From NCBI RefSeq assembly GCF_002090075.1, contig NZ_BBRI01000002.1:434001-498000 (forward strand): a stretch of DNA of 64,000 nt. The letters run 5' to 3'. Numbering within the stretch: the first letter of the stretch is position 1; each line of letters opens with the position of its first letter. The position numbers and the translations under genes were made by a program. The DNA is from Demequina sp. NBRC 110052 (GTDB taxonomy: Bacteria > Actinomycetota > Actinomycetes > Actinomycetales > Demequinaceae). Below the pieces are notes generated by a model, which had not been told where the DNA came from, searched no databases, and saw only the letters and a program-made list of their open reading frames with translations. This document shows, piece after piece, positions 8,058-17,441 of this stretch.

Positions 8058-9094
8058 GTGAGCCCTACGACAGCCTCAAGCAGCTCCACTCCCTCGCCGG
8101 TGCAGGATTCGACCACACCATACTGCGCAACGAGATCTCCGCTGTGGAGAAGCGGATCGCCCGGCACCGCTCCAGCCGGGCCGCGCTCGCGTCGGCCGCC
8201 GGGATCGCAATCCTGGGAACCGCCGCCGTCGGCGTGCTGCAGTGGCCAGGCGCGCCTGAGGCGGCACCCGCCGAAGTACCCAGCGCATCTCCGAGCCCGA
8301 CACCTGCTGTCGTGGAAGAGTCCGGCGCGCCTGGATGTGCTCCCGCAACTATCGTCCCAGGCAAACCCGCGGGAGACATCGGAGGGCTTGAAGGCTGGTG
8401 GAACTCCACGCCGGTGAGCCTCCCGTGCGAGCGTTGGGACGAATCCGACCCGCGGATCCTTGATCATCCCGACACGGTGCTAATCAATACGGTCGACTAC
8501 ACCATGGTCGAGGCGGCGTACCGAAGCGACCGTGCGGCGCTCGGTGCCTACGCCACGCTCGATGGCGACTTCGTTGTGCCAGCGCGCGACCCGGAATGGC
8601 CAGCGAACAGCCTCGTCCTGATCGATGCTGCCACCGGCGAAGTGCTCGAGACGTACCTCCTGTCCGGGTTCGCCGCGCCTGACTACAGCCTTCTGAACTG
8701 GCCCGACTGGGTTGGAGAGCGCCTGAATAGCCCCCTCCCAGCAAGCGACGTACCACCGGGCTACGTCGTGATTGCGCCTTCCACACCCGATGCCAGCGAC
8801 GAGGATCTCGTCATTCCGCAGTCGTACGCATCCCGCGAGACGACCGACGTCATCACGGTTCGGCTGGTCGCCGTGCTGTCCGGCGGGGGCAGCGAGACGG
8901 TCGGGACCGGCGACGCATCAGTCGTCGCCACCGACGTCTTCGCCGACGGCTCGATCGCCTCACTCGACGACACGACGGGCGTTTACACGATGAGCATCCC
9001 CGTGCTCGACGAAGCTCACCTCATCCTCACAGGAACCGACCTCGACGCCGTCTTCCGCTTCGTGGACGCCATCACCACCGTCGAGGCGGGCTGA
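8054..9094 (+). CDS. membrane-anchored protein coupled to the ECF sigma factor (possible anti-sigma factor)
   Basis: 346 residues: a cytoplasmic tail of about 40 residues, one membrane segment (about 43-62, AALASAAGIAILGTAAVGVLQW), a Pro/Ser/Thr linker, and a Cys-containing extracellular domain of about 250 residues. The topology and the 4-nt ATGA overlap with the sigma gene fit an anti-sigma factor. However, the cytoplasmic tail lacks the HxxxCxxC zinc motif of the usual anti-sigma domain, so this assignment rests on position. I do not recognise the extracellular domain. It may instead be an envelope protein controlled by the sigma factor. Confidence 0.6.
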   Translation: MSEPYDSLKQLHSLAGAGFDHTILRNEISAVEKRIARHRSSRAALASAAGIAILGTAAVGVLQWPGAPEAAPAEVPSASPSPTPAVVEESGAPGCAPATIVPGKPAGDIGGLEGWWNSTPVSLPCERWDESDPRILDHPDTVLINTVDYTMVEAAYRSDRAALGAYATLDGDFVVPARDPEWPANSLVLIDAATGEVLETYLLSGFAAPDYSLLNWPDWVGERLNSPLPASDVPPGYVVIAPSTPDASDEDLVIPQSYASRETTDVITVRLVAVLSGGGSETVGTGDASVVATDVFADGSIASLDDTTGVYTMSIPVLDEAHLILTGTDLDAVFRFVDAITTVEAG

Positions 9095-9129
9095 CGCGCG
9101 TCACCTGCGCGCTGAGCCGAAAGGGACGC

Positions 9130-9741
9130 ATGTCCGAGAGAAGTCCAACGAGAACCGTCCTGCAAGGTTGCGGCGTCGCGGCCCTCGTCGTTCTCGTAGC
9201 AGGCTGCGTGCTCGTGTTCGCGCTCGTAGCGGCGCTGTCACAACGCGGCTACCCCGAGGCCGAGGAACGTGCCGAACGCGCGATGGCAGAGTCGCACGCC
9301 GAGTCGATCGAATGCCTCCGGGCTCGCCAGGGCGATATCGCGGGCCTGACCGAGCAGACCCGGGTCACAGCGAAGATCGCCCCGTGCTTCGACCGGCCGG
9401 AGGGCTTCCGCCAGAGCTATCCGCTGACCGCCCTGGTCGGGCTGCCGGACGCGGTCGTTGACGGACTGGACAACTCGCTTAGATACGGGTCCTACTTGCT
9501 CGATGTCGACCTCTCCGGTTCCGCGGCATCGGTCCACGCGATGGACGTCGGCACCGGCTCATCCGAAACGGTGCTCATGGCGACCACCGCTACCGAGACG
9601 ACAGCACAGTGCTGGCTTGCCGACCTCGACTTGGCCACAGGAAGCCTCGGAACGCGTCAGCGCGTGGACTGCGGCGACCGCATCCTCACCATGATCTACG
9701 GCAACGCCACCGACCGCGACGGCCGTCTCCTTGGGGACTAG
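9130..9741 (+). CDS. hypothetical membrane-anchored protein
   Basis: A 203-residue protein with one N-terminal membrane segment (about residues 13-38, with a Cys-rich GCGVAALVVLVAGCVLVFAL) and an extracytoplasmic domain holding four further Cys that could form disulphides. The upstream gene ends 35 nt before its ATG at 9130, so it probably belongs to the same transcript as the sigma factor. I do not recognise the family. The sequence gives no catalytic motif. Confidence 0.6.
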   Translation: MSERSPTRTVLQGCGVAALVVLVAGCVLVFALVAALSQRGYPEAEERAERAMAESHAESIECLRARQGDIAGLTEQTRVTAKIAPCFDRPEGFRQSYPLTALVGLPDAVVDGLDNSLRYGSYLLDVDLSGSAASVHAMDVGTGSSETVLMATTATETTAQCWLADLDLATGSLGTRQRVDCGDRILTMIYGNATDRDGRLLGD

Positions 9742-9843
9742 CCGACACCGAGAGTGGCACCGGGGCCCCGGCGGTTCGAGTTGATCGTCTCCCTCGAGCG
9801 GACTTCAACGAGCGACCTCTCCCATGCAGACCCCTCGCCGAGG

Positions 9844-9917
9844 TGGGCCAGGCGGGACTTGAACCCGCGACCGATGGATTATGAGTCCACTGCTCTAACC
9901 GGCTGAGCTACTGGCCC
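9844..9917 (-). tRNA. tRNA-Met (CAU)
   Basis: The minus strand folds into a cloverleaf: acceptor arms 9911-9917 and 9845-9851 pair over 7 bp, the anticodon loop reads CTCATAA (anticodon CAT) on a 5-bp stem, and the T arm carries GGTTCAAGTCC. It has G1:C72, so it is not an initiator; an elongator tRNA-Met is most likely, though a lysidine-modified tRNA-Ile2 has the same anticodon. CCA is not encoded (CCT follows). Confidence 0.92.
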
Positions 9918-10021
9918 GAGCGCGGCACGGCCGCGCGGGAGACCAGCCTAGCGGGGGCATCGGCTCTGCCCGAAAGGTGGTCGTCGCGGCCCCTGAGATC
10001 GTGTAAAGTCGTACAGCGCGA

Positions 10022-10094
10022 TCCCCCGTAGCTCAATTGGCAGAGCATTCGACTGTTAATCGAAGGGTTACTGGTTCGAGTCCAGTCGGGGGAG
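10022..10094 (+). tRNA. tRNA-Asn (GUU)
   Basis: A 73-nt cloverleaf: acceptor 10022-10028 pairs with 10087-10093, the D arm is AGCTCAATTGGCAGAGC, the anticodon loop CTGTTAA gives GTT, and the T arm reads CTGGTTCGAGTCCAG. The discriminator base is G and CCA is not encoded. A hairpin terminator follows directly. Confidence 0.95.
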
Positions 10095-10105
10095 CTTCAC
10101 GAAGG

Positions 10106-10133
10106 AAAGGCCGGTCCGTAAGGACCGGCCTTT
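10106..10133 (+). terminator. terminator of tRNA-Asn
   Basis: A perfect 12-bp stem (10106-10117 with 10122-10133) with a 4-nt loop is followed by CGCGTTT. It sits 12 nt after the tRNA-Asn gene. Confidence 0.85.
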
Positions 10134-10175
10134 CGCGTTTCTCGGTGCCCTTGCCGGGACGTCACGGAGCGGGAC

Positions 10176-10214
10176 GAGGAAGGGGCGGCGCCACGTCGGC
10201 ACCGCCCCTTCCTC
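10176..10214. terminator. terminator between tRNA-Asn and the phn operon
   Basis: A 13-bp perfect inverted repeat has arms at 10176-10188 and 10202-10214 with a 13-nt loop. It lies 33 nt beyond the stop of the convergent permease gene and so most likely ends the phn transcript. Confidence 0.75.
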
Positions 10215-10247
10215 ACTCCCCCGCGTCGTACGCGGAGGTTAGGCGTG

Positions 10248-11132
10248 TCACAGCCCCACGGGCTGCGTGTCGATGTCCTTGTCCTTGATGGCCGTGCCCG
10301 CGATGATGCGGTGGCGCACGGCCCCGGAGATGGAGTCGACGATCACGGTGACCACGATGATGACGAGCAGCAGGATGCCGATGAAGTCCCATTCGCGGTA
10401 CCGGAACGCCTGCGACAGCACCGAGCCGATGCCTCCCGCGCCGATGACGCCCAGGATCGCCGAGGCGCGGATGTTGATCTCGAAGCGGTACAGCCAGAAC
10501 GCCAGCACCTCGGGAAGCACCTGCGACCAGTAGGTCCAGCGCAGGATCGCCGAGCCGGGCGCTCCAGCGGCGCGTGCCGCCTCGACGGGGCCAGGATCGA
10601 TGCCCTCGAGAGCCTCGGCAGTGAGCTTGCCGAGCGTGCCGACGGCGCCGATGCCGAGTGCGAGGGCACCGGCGTTGGGGCCGAAACCGAAGATGGGCAG
10701 CAGCAGGATGATCGCGAAGACCAGCTCCGGGAGCGTGCGGATGATGTTGAGGAACACGCGCGTGACCTGCACCACGACCGGGTGGGAGACGTTGCGCGCC
10801 GCGAGGAATCCCATGGGGATCGAGATCGCGGCTCCGATCATCGTGCCGATCCATGCCATCGAGATGGACTCGAGCATGCCGTTGAACGCCTGGGTCCAGT
10901 ACTCGCTGTACGGCTCGGAGAACGGGTTCTGCACGATGCCCTTGAGCATCAGGTAGAAGTAGCGCCAGCCCTCGGTGAAGACGTCGGGGAACTTGCTCCA
11001 GTCGGCGTTGGAGAAGTACCCGCCGCCGATGACGAGGAGCACCAGGACGATCGCACCGATCGTGGCACGCGCCTTGCCGGGCTCCTGGGGCCGTGGCGTC
11101 TTGGTGGGCGCGGCCTTGGTCTCGGCGCTCAC
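10248..11132 (-). CDS. phnE: phosphonate/phosphite-type ABC transporter permease, second copy
   Basis: 294 residues. After a basic cytoplasmic tail it has about six membrane segments and the binding-protein-dependent permease loop LEGIDPGPVEAARAAGAPG (an EAA motif), followed by FEINIRASAILGVIGAGGIG, which is typical of PhnE. It forms the membrane channel with the neighbouring permease. The start is the GTG at 11132, with an AGAAGGAGG ribosome binding site and a GTGA overlap with the upstream permease gene. The open frame upstream of this point is antisense-phase noise inside the other permease. The substrate (phosphonate, phosphite or phosphate) cannot be told from the permease. Confidence 0.9.
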   Translation of the reverse strand: MSAETKAAPTKTPRPQEPGKARATIGAIVLVLLVIGGGYFSNADWSKFPDVFTEGWRYFYLMLKGIVQNPFSEPYSEYWTQAFNGMLESISMAWIGTMIGAAISIPMGFLAARNVSHPVVVQVTRVFLNIIRTLPELVFAIILLLPIFGFGPNAGALALGIGAVGTLGKLTAEALEGIDPGPVEAARAAGAPGSAILRWTYWSQVLPEVLAFWLYRFEINIRASAILGVIGAGGIGSVLSQAFRYREWDFIGILLLVIIVVTVIVDSISGAVRHRIIAGTAIKDKDIDTQPVGL

Positions 11133-11928
11133 ACGAGCCTCCTTCTGAGGTACTGGGAGACCTGGTCGATGATCAGCACCACCACGAACATGGAGATGAC
11201 GATCGCCGAGACGTTCTCGTAGTTGAAGCGCGCGAACTGCACCTGGATGAGCTGGCCGATGCCGCCACCGCCCGCGTATCCGATGACGACGGACGAGCGG
11301 ATGTTGAGCTCGAAGATGTACAGCGCATACGAGAGGAAGTTGGGCAGGATCTGCGGCTGCACGGCCCACCGGGCACGCGCGAAGGTTCCCGATCCCGATG
11401 CGTCGGCCGCCTCGAGAGGCCCGGGCTCGACCGCGTCGATCGTCTCCGCCGTAAGCTTCGCGGCGATGCCGATGTTGAAGATGAACAGGGCCAGGATTCC
11501 GGCGAGCGAGCCGACGCCCACGAGGGCCACGAAGATCAGCACGTACGCGATGTCCGGCAGGGAGCGCAGCACCGAGAGGAACCACTTGGTGACCCGGTAG
11601 AGCTTCGTGGAGCGGTTGGTGACCTGCGAGGCCATGTACGCGAACACGAGACCCACAGCGACACCGAAGAAGCTGGCGACGATGGCGATGGAGATGGTCT
11701 CCATCCAGGCCGTGCCCGCGTTGCCCAGGTAGGACCAGTTCGGGTGCAGGAACTGCTCGACGACTACCCAGCCGTTGGAGAAGTTCTCGAACAGCGAGGT
11801 CAGCTCGAAGTCGATCTCCCACGCTGCCCATGCGGTGATCGCGGCGACGGCGACCAGGCCGCCGATGAGGACGCGGCTCGGCGCCGGTTTGCGCGGACGC
11901 GCGGGCGCCGGGGCGGCGGACGCGACCG

Positions 11929-11932
<4 letters not shown>
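11129..11932 (-). CDS. phnE: phosphonate/phosphite-type ABC transporter permease, first copy
   Basis: 267 residues with about six membrane segments and the permease EAA loop VEPGPLEAADASGSG, then FELNIRSSVVIGYAGGGGIG. It is clearly paralogous to the next permease, so the transporter probably uses a heterodimeric channel. The ATG at 11932 overlaps the stop of the ATPase gene by ATGA, and its own stop overlaps the next GTG, so the ATPase and both permeases are translationally coupled. Confidence 0.9.
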
Positions 11933-12699
<767 letters not shown>

Positions 12700-12724
12700 G
12701 TTCCTTGCCTACCAGGGGAATGGC

Positions 12725-12755
12725 ACCGGCGGCCAGCCGTGGGCTGACCGCCGGT
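12725..12755 (-). terminator. intercistronic hairpin between phnD and phnC
   Basis: A long imperfect inverted repeat (ACCGGCGGCCAGCC paired with GGCTGACCGCCGGT) sits in the 83-nt gap between the binding-protein and ATPase genes. Such hairpins often protect or partly terminate the message, so that the binding protein is made in excess. That role is inferred. Confidence 0.6.
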
Positions 12756-12782
12756 GCGTGGATCCTTATCGGACGGTGAGAC

Positions 12783-13814
12783 TCACTCGCCGCCGAAGGT
12801 GGCGTAGGTCGGGGCGACGAAGTCCTCGAACGCGGCCTGGTTGGCGGGCTCGAGGCCCTCGATCTCGTAGACCGCGTCGAGGGCGGCGAGGCCGTCCTCG
12901 GTGGCGGCGAGGTCGAGCAGCGCCTGGGTCAGGGTGTCCTGTGCCTCAGCGGAGAGGTCTCCGTTGAGGACGACGCCGTCGTTGGGGATGTTCTTCGTGT
13001 AGGCGAACACGACGACCTTCTCGCCCACGTCGGAGAACTCCTCGGCGAGGTTGCCGCGAGCGTCGTTGTACGACAGGCCGATGGTCGCGGTGCCGTCGTA
13101 GACAGCCTGGACGGTCTGCGAGTGGCCACCGGCGAAGAAGCCGTTCGGGAACGCCGACGCGGCGTCGTCGATGCCGAGGATGCCGGCGAGCTGGATGGCC
13201 GGGAAGTAGTAGCCCGAGGCCGAGGTGGCGTCGGTCCACGCGATCGAGGCGTCCTCGGGGATCAGCGCGAGCGCGTCCTCACCCTGGGGGCCGTCGTAGC
13301 CGGTGGCACCGTTGCAGTACGAGTAGTTGATGCCCTCGTCGTCGGCCTCAGTGGTGACGTCGTCGAGGCAGTAGGTGCCCGGGTCGTTCGTGAACCACTG
13401 ACCCACGTACTCGGACGAGCCGTAGCGGACGGCCTGCAGCACGATCTCGGCGCCCGCCTCCTCGTGGGCCTGCCACATCGCGATCGGGCCGAGGAAGCCG
13501 ATGTCGGCCTGGCCGGTCTGGAGGGCGACGACGACCGCGTTGTAGCTGTCGGGCACGAAGACCTCGACGGGGATGTCGAGCTCGGCGGACAGGGCCTCGG
13601 CGAGAGCCTCACCGTCGGCGGTGATCTGCTCGACGTCGTCCGAGGGCACGAGGGCCAGCGTCAGCGAGTCGGGCAGGTCCGCGCCGGCCTCGGTGGTGGA
13701 CGTCGCGGAGTCGGTCGGCTCTGCGTCGCCCTCGCCGGACGAGCACGCGGCCAGCAGGAGCGCGGAAGCGCCGACGAGGGCCGGCACGGCGAAGCGCTTG
13801 GGGAGCTTGTTCAC
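12783..13814 (-). CDS. phnD: phosphonate/phosphite-type substrate-binding lipoprotein
   Basis: 343 residues. A lipoprotein signal ends in the lipobox LLAAC with Cys24 as the lipidated residue, followed by a Ser/Thr-rich spacer. The mature part is a PhnD-like periplasmic-binding fold: LTLALVPSDDVEQITADGEAL, FVPDSYNAVVVALQTGQADIGFLGP and FFAGGHSQTVQAV are typical. It would capture the ligand outside the membrane and deliver it to the PhnE permeases. It is the first gene of phnD-phnC-phnE-phnE. No C-P lyase or phosphite dehydrogenase gene is near, so the ligand stays open. Confidence 0.9.
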   Translation of the reverse strand: MNKLPKRFAVPALVGASALLLAACSSGEGDAEPTDSATSTTEAGADLPDSLTLALVPSDDVEQITADGEALAEALSAELDIPVEVFVPDSYNAVVVALQTGQADIGFLGPIAMWQAHEEAGAEIVLQAVRYGSSEYVGQWFTNDPGTYCLDDVTTEADDEGINYSYCNGATGYDGPQGEDALALIPEDASIAWTDATSASGYYFPAIQLAGILGIDDAASAFPNGFFAGGHSQTVQAVYDGTATIGLSYNDARGNLAEEFSDVGEKVVVFAYTKNIPNDGVVLNGDLSAEAQDTLTQALLDLAATEDGLAALDAVYEIEGLEPANQAAFEDFVAPTYATFGGE

Positions 13815-13922
13815 GTTTTCTACCTCTGCATTGTTCTCTAGGTCCGCGACCCCCTGGGCGCGGACGTCGCCTCGCGACCCTTTGACGCTAGCCCACGATG
13901 TTGGCCTGGCGAACAGTCCGGC

Positions 13923-13955
13923 CGAGATTTAACGAGACGGTTACCTGGGTGACAC
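13923..13955 (-). promoter_or_regulatory. possible OmpR/PhoP-type direct repeats upstream of phnD
   Basis: On the minus strand, 11-nt units GTGTCACCCAG, GTAACCGTCTC and GTTAAATCTCG follow one another about 110-140 nt upstream of the phnD start. An 11-nt period with GT(n)A(A/C)(C/A) cores resembles response-regulator (PHO-box-like) sites. A phosphate-starvation regulator would make sense for this transporter. The units are degenerate, so this is only a suggestion. Confidence 0.35.
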
Positions 13956-14015
13956 CGAATCGTGTCCAACCCCGCGCCGTGGCGCGGACGCATCGTCCCG
14001 AGCGGTCGGCGAGGG

Positions 14016-15974
14016 CTACTCGTCCCGCATCGCGCGGCGGCGCGTCTCGAGCGCGATGATCGCCGCGAAGTGCTCCTGCGCAGCATCGCTCCCCTGCCCT
14101 GCGCGCTGCATCGCACCACGCAGATCCGCGATCCGGCGCGTGAGCGCCAGGTCCATGAGGCGCGCGAGCACCGACCGCGCGTAGTGCTCGTCGTCGCCGC
14201 CTTCGTGCGGAAGGGGCGTGACGGCGAGCTCCGAGATCGTGGCGGCCAGCGTCGGGCCCGCCTGCTCGACGACGGCGTCCACCCAGTCGGGTGTCGCCCC
14301 TGGTCCGCCTGCGGCGACGATCGCCTCGAACACCGCGCGGTACTGCGGCACGGTGAACGACTCGGGCGCGAGCTCGGCGACGATCGCCGAGGCTCCCGCA
14401 TCCCTGGCGACCGCCGCCGGCAGCTGCAGCAGCACCCCGAGCGAGAGCGCCTCCTGGCGCACCACCGGGTCCCGCCGCTGGGGACGCGCGGTCCCGGCGG
14501 TCGCGGTCATGACCGCGCCGGTCTCCGGATCCATCGGCGGCGGCCCGTCGTCCGGCGCCGACGCCTGTCGCGAGCCCGACGCTGCACGCCCGCGGGCGGG
14601 CGACCCGTGCGTCGGGCCCGTACCCGACCGGGCGGCCTGACTCACCGCGTTCCTCACCTGCTCGGGGTCCATTCCCAGCAAGCCGGCGAGGCGGCGCGCA
14701 TACTCGGGCTGGAGCGCGCGGTCTCGGATGCCTGCGACGACGGGCGCCGCCGCTCTCAGTGCCGCCACCCTGCCCTCGGGCGTCTCGAGGTCGTGGGACG
14801 CAAGAGAGGTGCGGATCACGAACTCGAACAGCGGCACCCGCGCCTCCATCAGCTGCTTCACGGCTTCGTCGCCGCGCTGCTGCCTGATGTCGCACGGGTC
14901 CATGCCCTCGGCATCGACGGCCACGAACGTCTGGGCGAGGAACTGCTGGTCCAAGGAGAAGGACTTCAGCGCCGCGTTCTGCCCCGCCTCGTCGCCGTCG
15001 AACGTGAAGATCACCTTCGCGCCGTGCGAGCCCACCTTGAGCTGCGCGCCGCCCGTGTCGCCCATGAGGCGCCGCACCACCTTCACGTGGTCCTCGCCGA
15101 ACGCGGTGCCGCAGGTGGCGACGGCGTTCGTGACTCCCGCGAGGTGGCAGGCCATGACGTCCGTGTAGCCCTCGACGACCACCGCGGTGCGCTCGGAGCG
15201 GATCGCTCCCTTGGCGAGGTCGAGGCCGTAGAGCACCTGCGCCTTCTTATACAGCGGCGTTTCCGGGGTGTTGAGGTACTTGGGGCCCTGATCGTCCTCG
15301 TACAGCCGCCGCGCGCCGAAGCCGATGACGTCGCCCGTGACATCCCTGATCGGCCACACGAGGCGACCGCGGAAGCGGTCGTAGACGCCGCGAGAGCCCT
15401 CTGACACGAGGCCCGACGTGCGCAGCTCCGCCTCCGTGAAGCCCGCCTTGCGCAGGTGCTCCGTCAGCGTCTGCCACCCCTGAGGCGCATAGCCGACGCC
15501 GAACGTCGCCGCCGCCTCGCGATCGAAGCCGCGCTCTCGCAGGAAGTCACGGCCGATGCGCGCCTCGGGGCTCCCGAGCTGCTCCTCATAGAACTGTGCC
15601 GCGATCCGATGAGCGTCCAGGAGCCGCTTGCGCTGACCCGCCGTCCCCTCCTTGCGGGGGCCGCCACCCGCCTCATACCGCAGCGTGACGCCCGCGCGCT
15701 CCGCGAGGAACTCGACCGCCTCCACGAAAGGAAGCCCGTCCATGCGCATGACGAACTCGATGACGTCGCCGCCTTCGCCGCAGCCGAAGCAGTGCCAGCG
15801 GCCCACGCCTGGCCGCACATGGAAGGAGGGGCTCCGCTCGTCGTGGAACGGGCACAACCCCTTGAGCGATCCCACTCCAGCGGGCTTGAGGGTGACGTGC
15901 TGGCCGACGATGTCCTCGATGGGCGCGCGCTCGCGGACTGCCGCGATGTCGTCCCTGTTGATCGTGCCCGCCAC
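14016..15974 (-). CDS. dnaG: DNA primase
   Basis: 652 residues, full length. It makes RNA primers for replication. The N-terminal zinc-binding domain has Cys41, His44, Cys62 and Cys65 (CPFHDERSPS, HCFGCGEGGD). The TOPRIM core is seen at VVVEGYTDVMACHLAG and FTFDGDEAG, and a variable C-terminal helicase-interaction region ends the protein. The ATG at 15974 gives MAGTINRDDIAAVRERAPIE, the usual start. It lies upstream of the phn operon on the same strand, with about 200 nt between dnaG and phnD. Confidence 0.97.
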   Translation of the reverse strand: MAGTINRDDIAAVRERAPIEDIVGQHVTLKPAGVGSLKGLCPFHDERSPSFHVRPGVGRWHCFGCGEGGDVIEFVMRMDGLPFVEAVEFLAERAGVTLRYEAGGGPRKEGTAGQRKRLLDAHRIAAQFYEEQLGSPEARIGRDFLRERGFDREAAATFGVGYAPQGWQTLTEHLRKAGFTEAELRTSGLVSEGSRGVYDRFRGRLVWPIRDVTGDVIGFGARRLYEDDQGPKYLNTPETPLYKKAQVLYGLDLAKGAIRSERTAVVVEGYTDVMACHLAGVTNAVATCGTAFGEDHVKVVRRLMGDTGGAQLKVGSHGAKVIFTFDGDEAGQNAALKSFSLDQQFLAQTFVAVDAEGMDPCDIRQQRGDEAVKQLMEARVPLFEFVIRTSLASHDLETPEGRVAALRAAAPVVAGIRDRALQPEYARRLAGLLGMDPEQVRNAVSQAARSGTGPTHGSPARGRAASGSRQASAPDDGPPPMDPETGAVMTATAGTARPQRRDPVVRQEALSLGVLLQLPAAVARDAGASAIVAELAPESFTVPQYRAVFEAIVAAGGPGATPDWVDAVVEQAGPTLAATISELAVTPLPHEGGDDEHYARSVLARLMDLALTRRIADLRGAMQRAGQGSDAAQEHFAAIIALETRRRAMRDE

Positions 15975-16090
15975 GGCATCACGATACCGGCGCAGTGGTG
16001 TGCGCGGGTGCGAGCGTCGCCCCCGACCGCGAGAGGCGTCCGCCGCGGTGGGTAGTCTGGGAGCCGGACATCGACGAAAGGACCCCCGAC

Positions 16091-16543
16091 GTGCGCATCA
16101 ACGCCTTCCTGTGCGACACGGCCGAGGTCGTGCAGGGCAAGATCTACGCTCTGGGCGCCGGCTGGAACGTCATCAACGTGCGCAGCTTCCCTGCCGTGCA
16201 CCGCCGCCTCACCCTCGCTGCGACCGTGAGCGTGCCGTTCACCGCGACCAACGAGTCGCACCGCTTCGAGGTGAAGCTGCTCACGGAGGATGGCAAGGAG
16301 TACCCCATCGGCCTTCGCATGGGCGACGACGGCAAGCCGCAGCCCGTCCACGGCGTCGCCGGCGAGTTCACGATGGGCCGTCCCCCGGCCCTCGTCGACG
16401 GCGACGAGCAGATCGCACCGTTCGCGTTCCCGTTCGACGGCCTACAGTTCCGCGAGGCTGGCATGTTCTCGTGGGTCATCTCGATCGACGGCGAGGAGAC
16501 TGCGCGCCTGCCGATGCGGGTGAAGCTCGCGCAGCAGGCCTGA
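16091..16543 (+). CDS. DUF6941-like protein
   Basis: A 150-residue protein that I recognise as the actinobacterial family now called DUF6941: INAFLCDTAEVVQGKIYALG, GAGWNVINVRSFPAVHRRLT and a closing FSWVISIDGEETARLPMRV. It looks like a compact all-beta domain with no signal peptide or membrane segment. Function is unknown. The GTG at 16091 is chosen because an AAAGGA ribosome binding site precedes it and the conserved region starts right there; an upstream ATG at 15995 would add a poorly conserved basic stretch. The stop overlaps the next start (TGATG). Confidence 0.75.
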   Translation: MRINAFLCDTAEVVQGKIYALGAGWNVINVRSFPAVHRRLTLAATVSVPFTATNESHRFEVKLLTEDGKEYPIGLRMGDDGKPQPVHGVAGEFTMGRPPALVDGDEQIAPFAFPFDGLQFREAGMFSWVISIDGEETARLPMRVKLAQQA

Positions 16544-16971
16544 TGGGCCTGTACTTCAGCGTCGTCTATCCGGCGATGCTGGTGCTGAGCGGCGCTCTCT
16601 TCGTGGTGGGCGCCGCCTCGCTCGCGTTCATCCGTCTCCACCCCGTGCTCAAGGGGCTTGTCACGGTCACCTGGATCGCTGTCGCGCTGCACTTCGCCGC
16701 GGTGGTCGTGGTGCTCGTCGGCGGCTCGACGGCAGGCATCGTCATCACCGTCGGCTACCTGCTAGCGTCGATCGCGCTGCTGCCGATCCTCGGCATCGGG
16801 CGACTCGGCGAGCCGCCCGCGCCCGGGGAGAAGGTCGACCCCGACCGTCCGGTGCTGCGGGCCGATCAGATCGCCCGGGTCGATGCCATCGCCGCGATGA
16901 TCGTGAGCATCGCCCTCGCGGTGGTCGCGTGGCGCATCGAGGTCATCCTCGTCGCCGGGGCACCCGCATGA
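16543..16971 (+). CDS. hypothetical four-helix membrane protein
   Basis: A 142-residue protein with four predicted membrane segments (about residues 4-25, 37-60, 65-87 and 112-138) and a short cytoplasmic loop rich in Pro and Asp between the third and fourth. The ATG at 16543 overlaps the upstream stop (TGATG), and its own stop overlaps the next start (ATGA at 16968). I do not recognise the family. The tight coupling says that it works with the DUF6941-like protein and the next membrane protein. Confidence 0.75.
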   Translation: MGLYFSVVYPAMLVLSGALFVVGAASLAFIRLHPVLKGLVTVTWIAVALHFAAVVVVLVGGSTAGIVITVGYLLASIALLPILGIGRLGEPPAPGEKVDPDRPVLRADQIARVDAIAAMIVSIALAVVAWRIEVILVAGAPA

Positions 16972-17441
16972 GCACGCCCGACGAGGCGGTCGGCTCTCGC
17001 AGACACGTCCAGCCGATCGCCCGGATCGCACTGATCGCGACCTACGCGATCCTGTGCCTCGCAGCGACCGGCCGTTCGGCCTATCAGATCTCCACCAAGC
17101 TCTCCGAGGCGCCGGTCCCCTACCTGCTCTCGGCGGTTTCTGCGCTGCTCTACGGCGTGATCGCGTACGCGATGTACAAGGGGATGCGCCGGCTCGCCAT
17201 CGTCGGGTCCGCGATCGAGCTCGTCGGCGTGCTGACCGTGGGCGCGCTCGGCTACCTCGAGTCGTCATGGTGGCCCGACGAGACCGTGTGGACCGGCTTC
17301 GGATCCGCCTACGGCTGGGTGCCGTTGCTACTGCCCATCGCCGCCCTCATCGCGCTCGCCCGCGCGAAGGCGAGCACGACCGCCGCACCGGAACCCGCGT
17401 CGGGTGGGCCCGAGGTCACCCGCGCGGACGACGGGGACTGA
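16968..17441 (+). CDS. hypothetical four-helix membrane protein
   Basis: 157 residues with four predicted membrane segments (about 18-40, 55-75, 82-104 and 117-134), a polar N-terminal tail and a polar C-terminal tail. YAILCLAATGRSAYQIST and LLSAVSALLYGVIAYAMYKG are typical of uncharacterised actinobacterial membrane proteins found next to dgt. The ATG at 16968 overlaps the stop of the previous gene. Its last 26 nt overlap the 3' end of the convergent dgt gene. Confidence 0.75.
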   Translation: MSTPDEAVGSRRHVQPIARIALIATYAILCLAATGRSAYQISTKLSEAPVPYLLSAVSALLYGVIAYAMYKGMRRLAIVGSAIELVGVLTVGALGYLESSWWPDETVWTGFGSAYGWVPLLLPIAALIALARAKASTTAAPEPASGGPEVTRADDGD

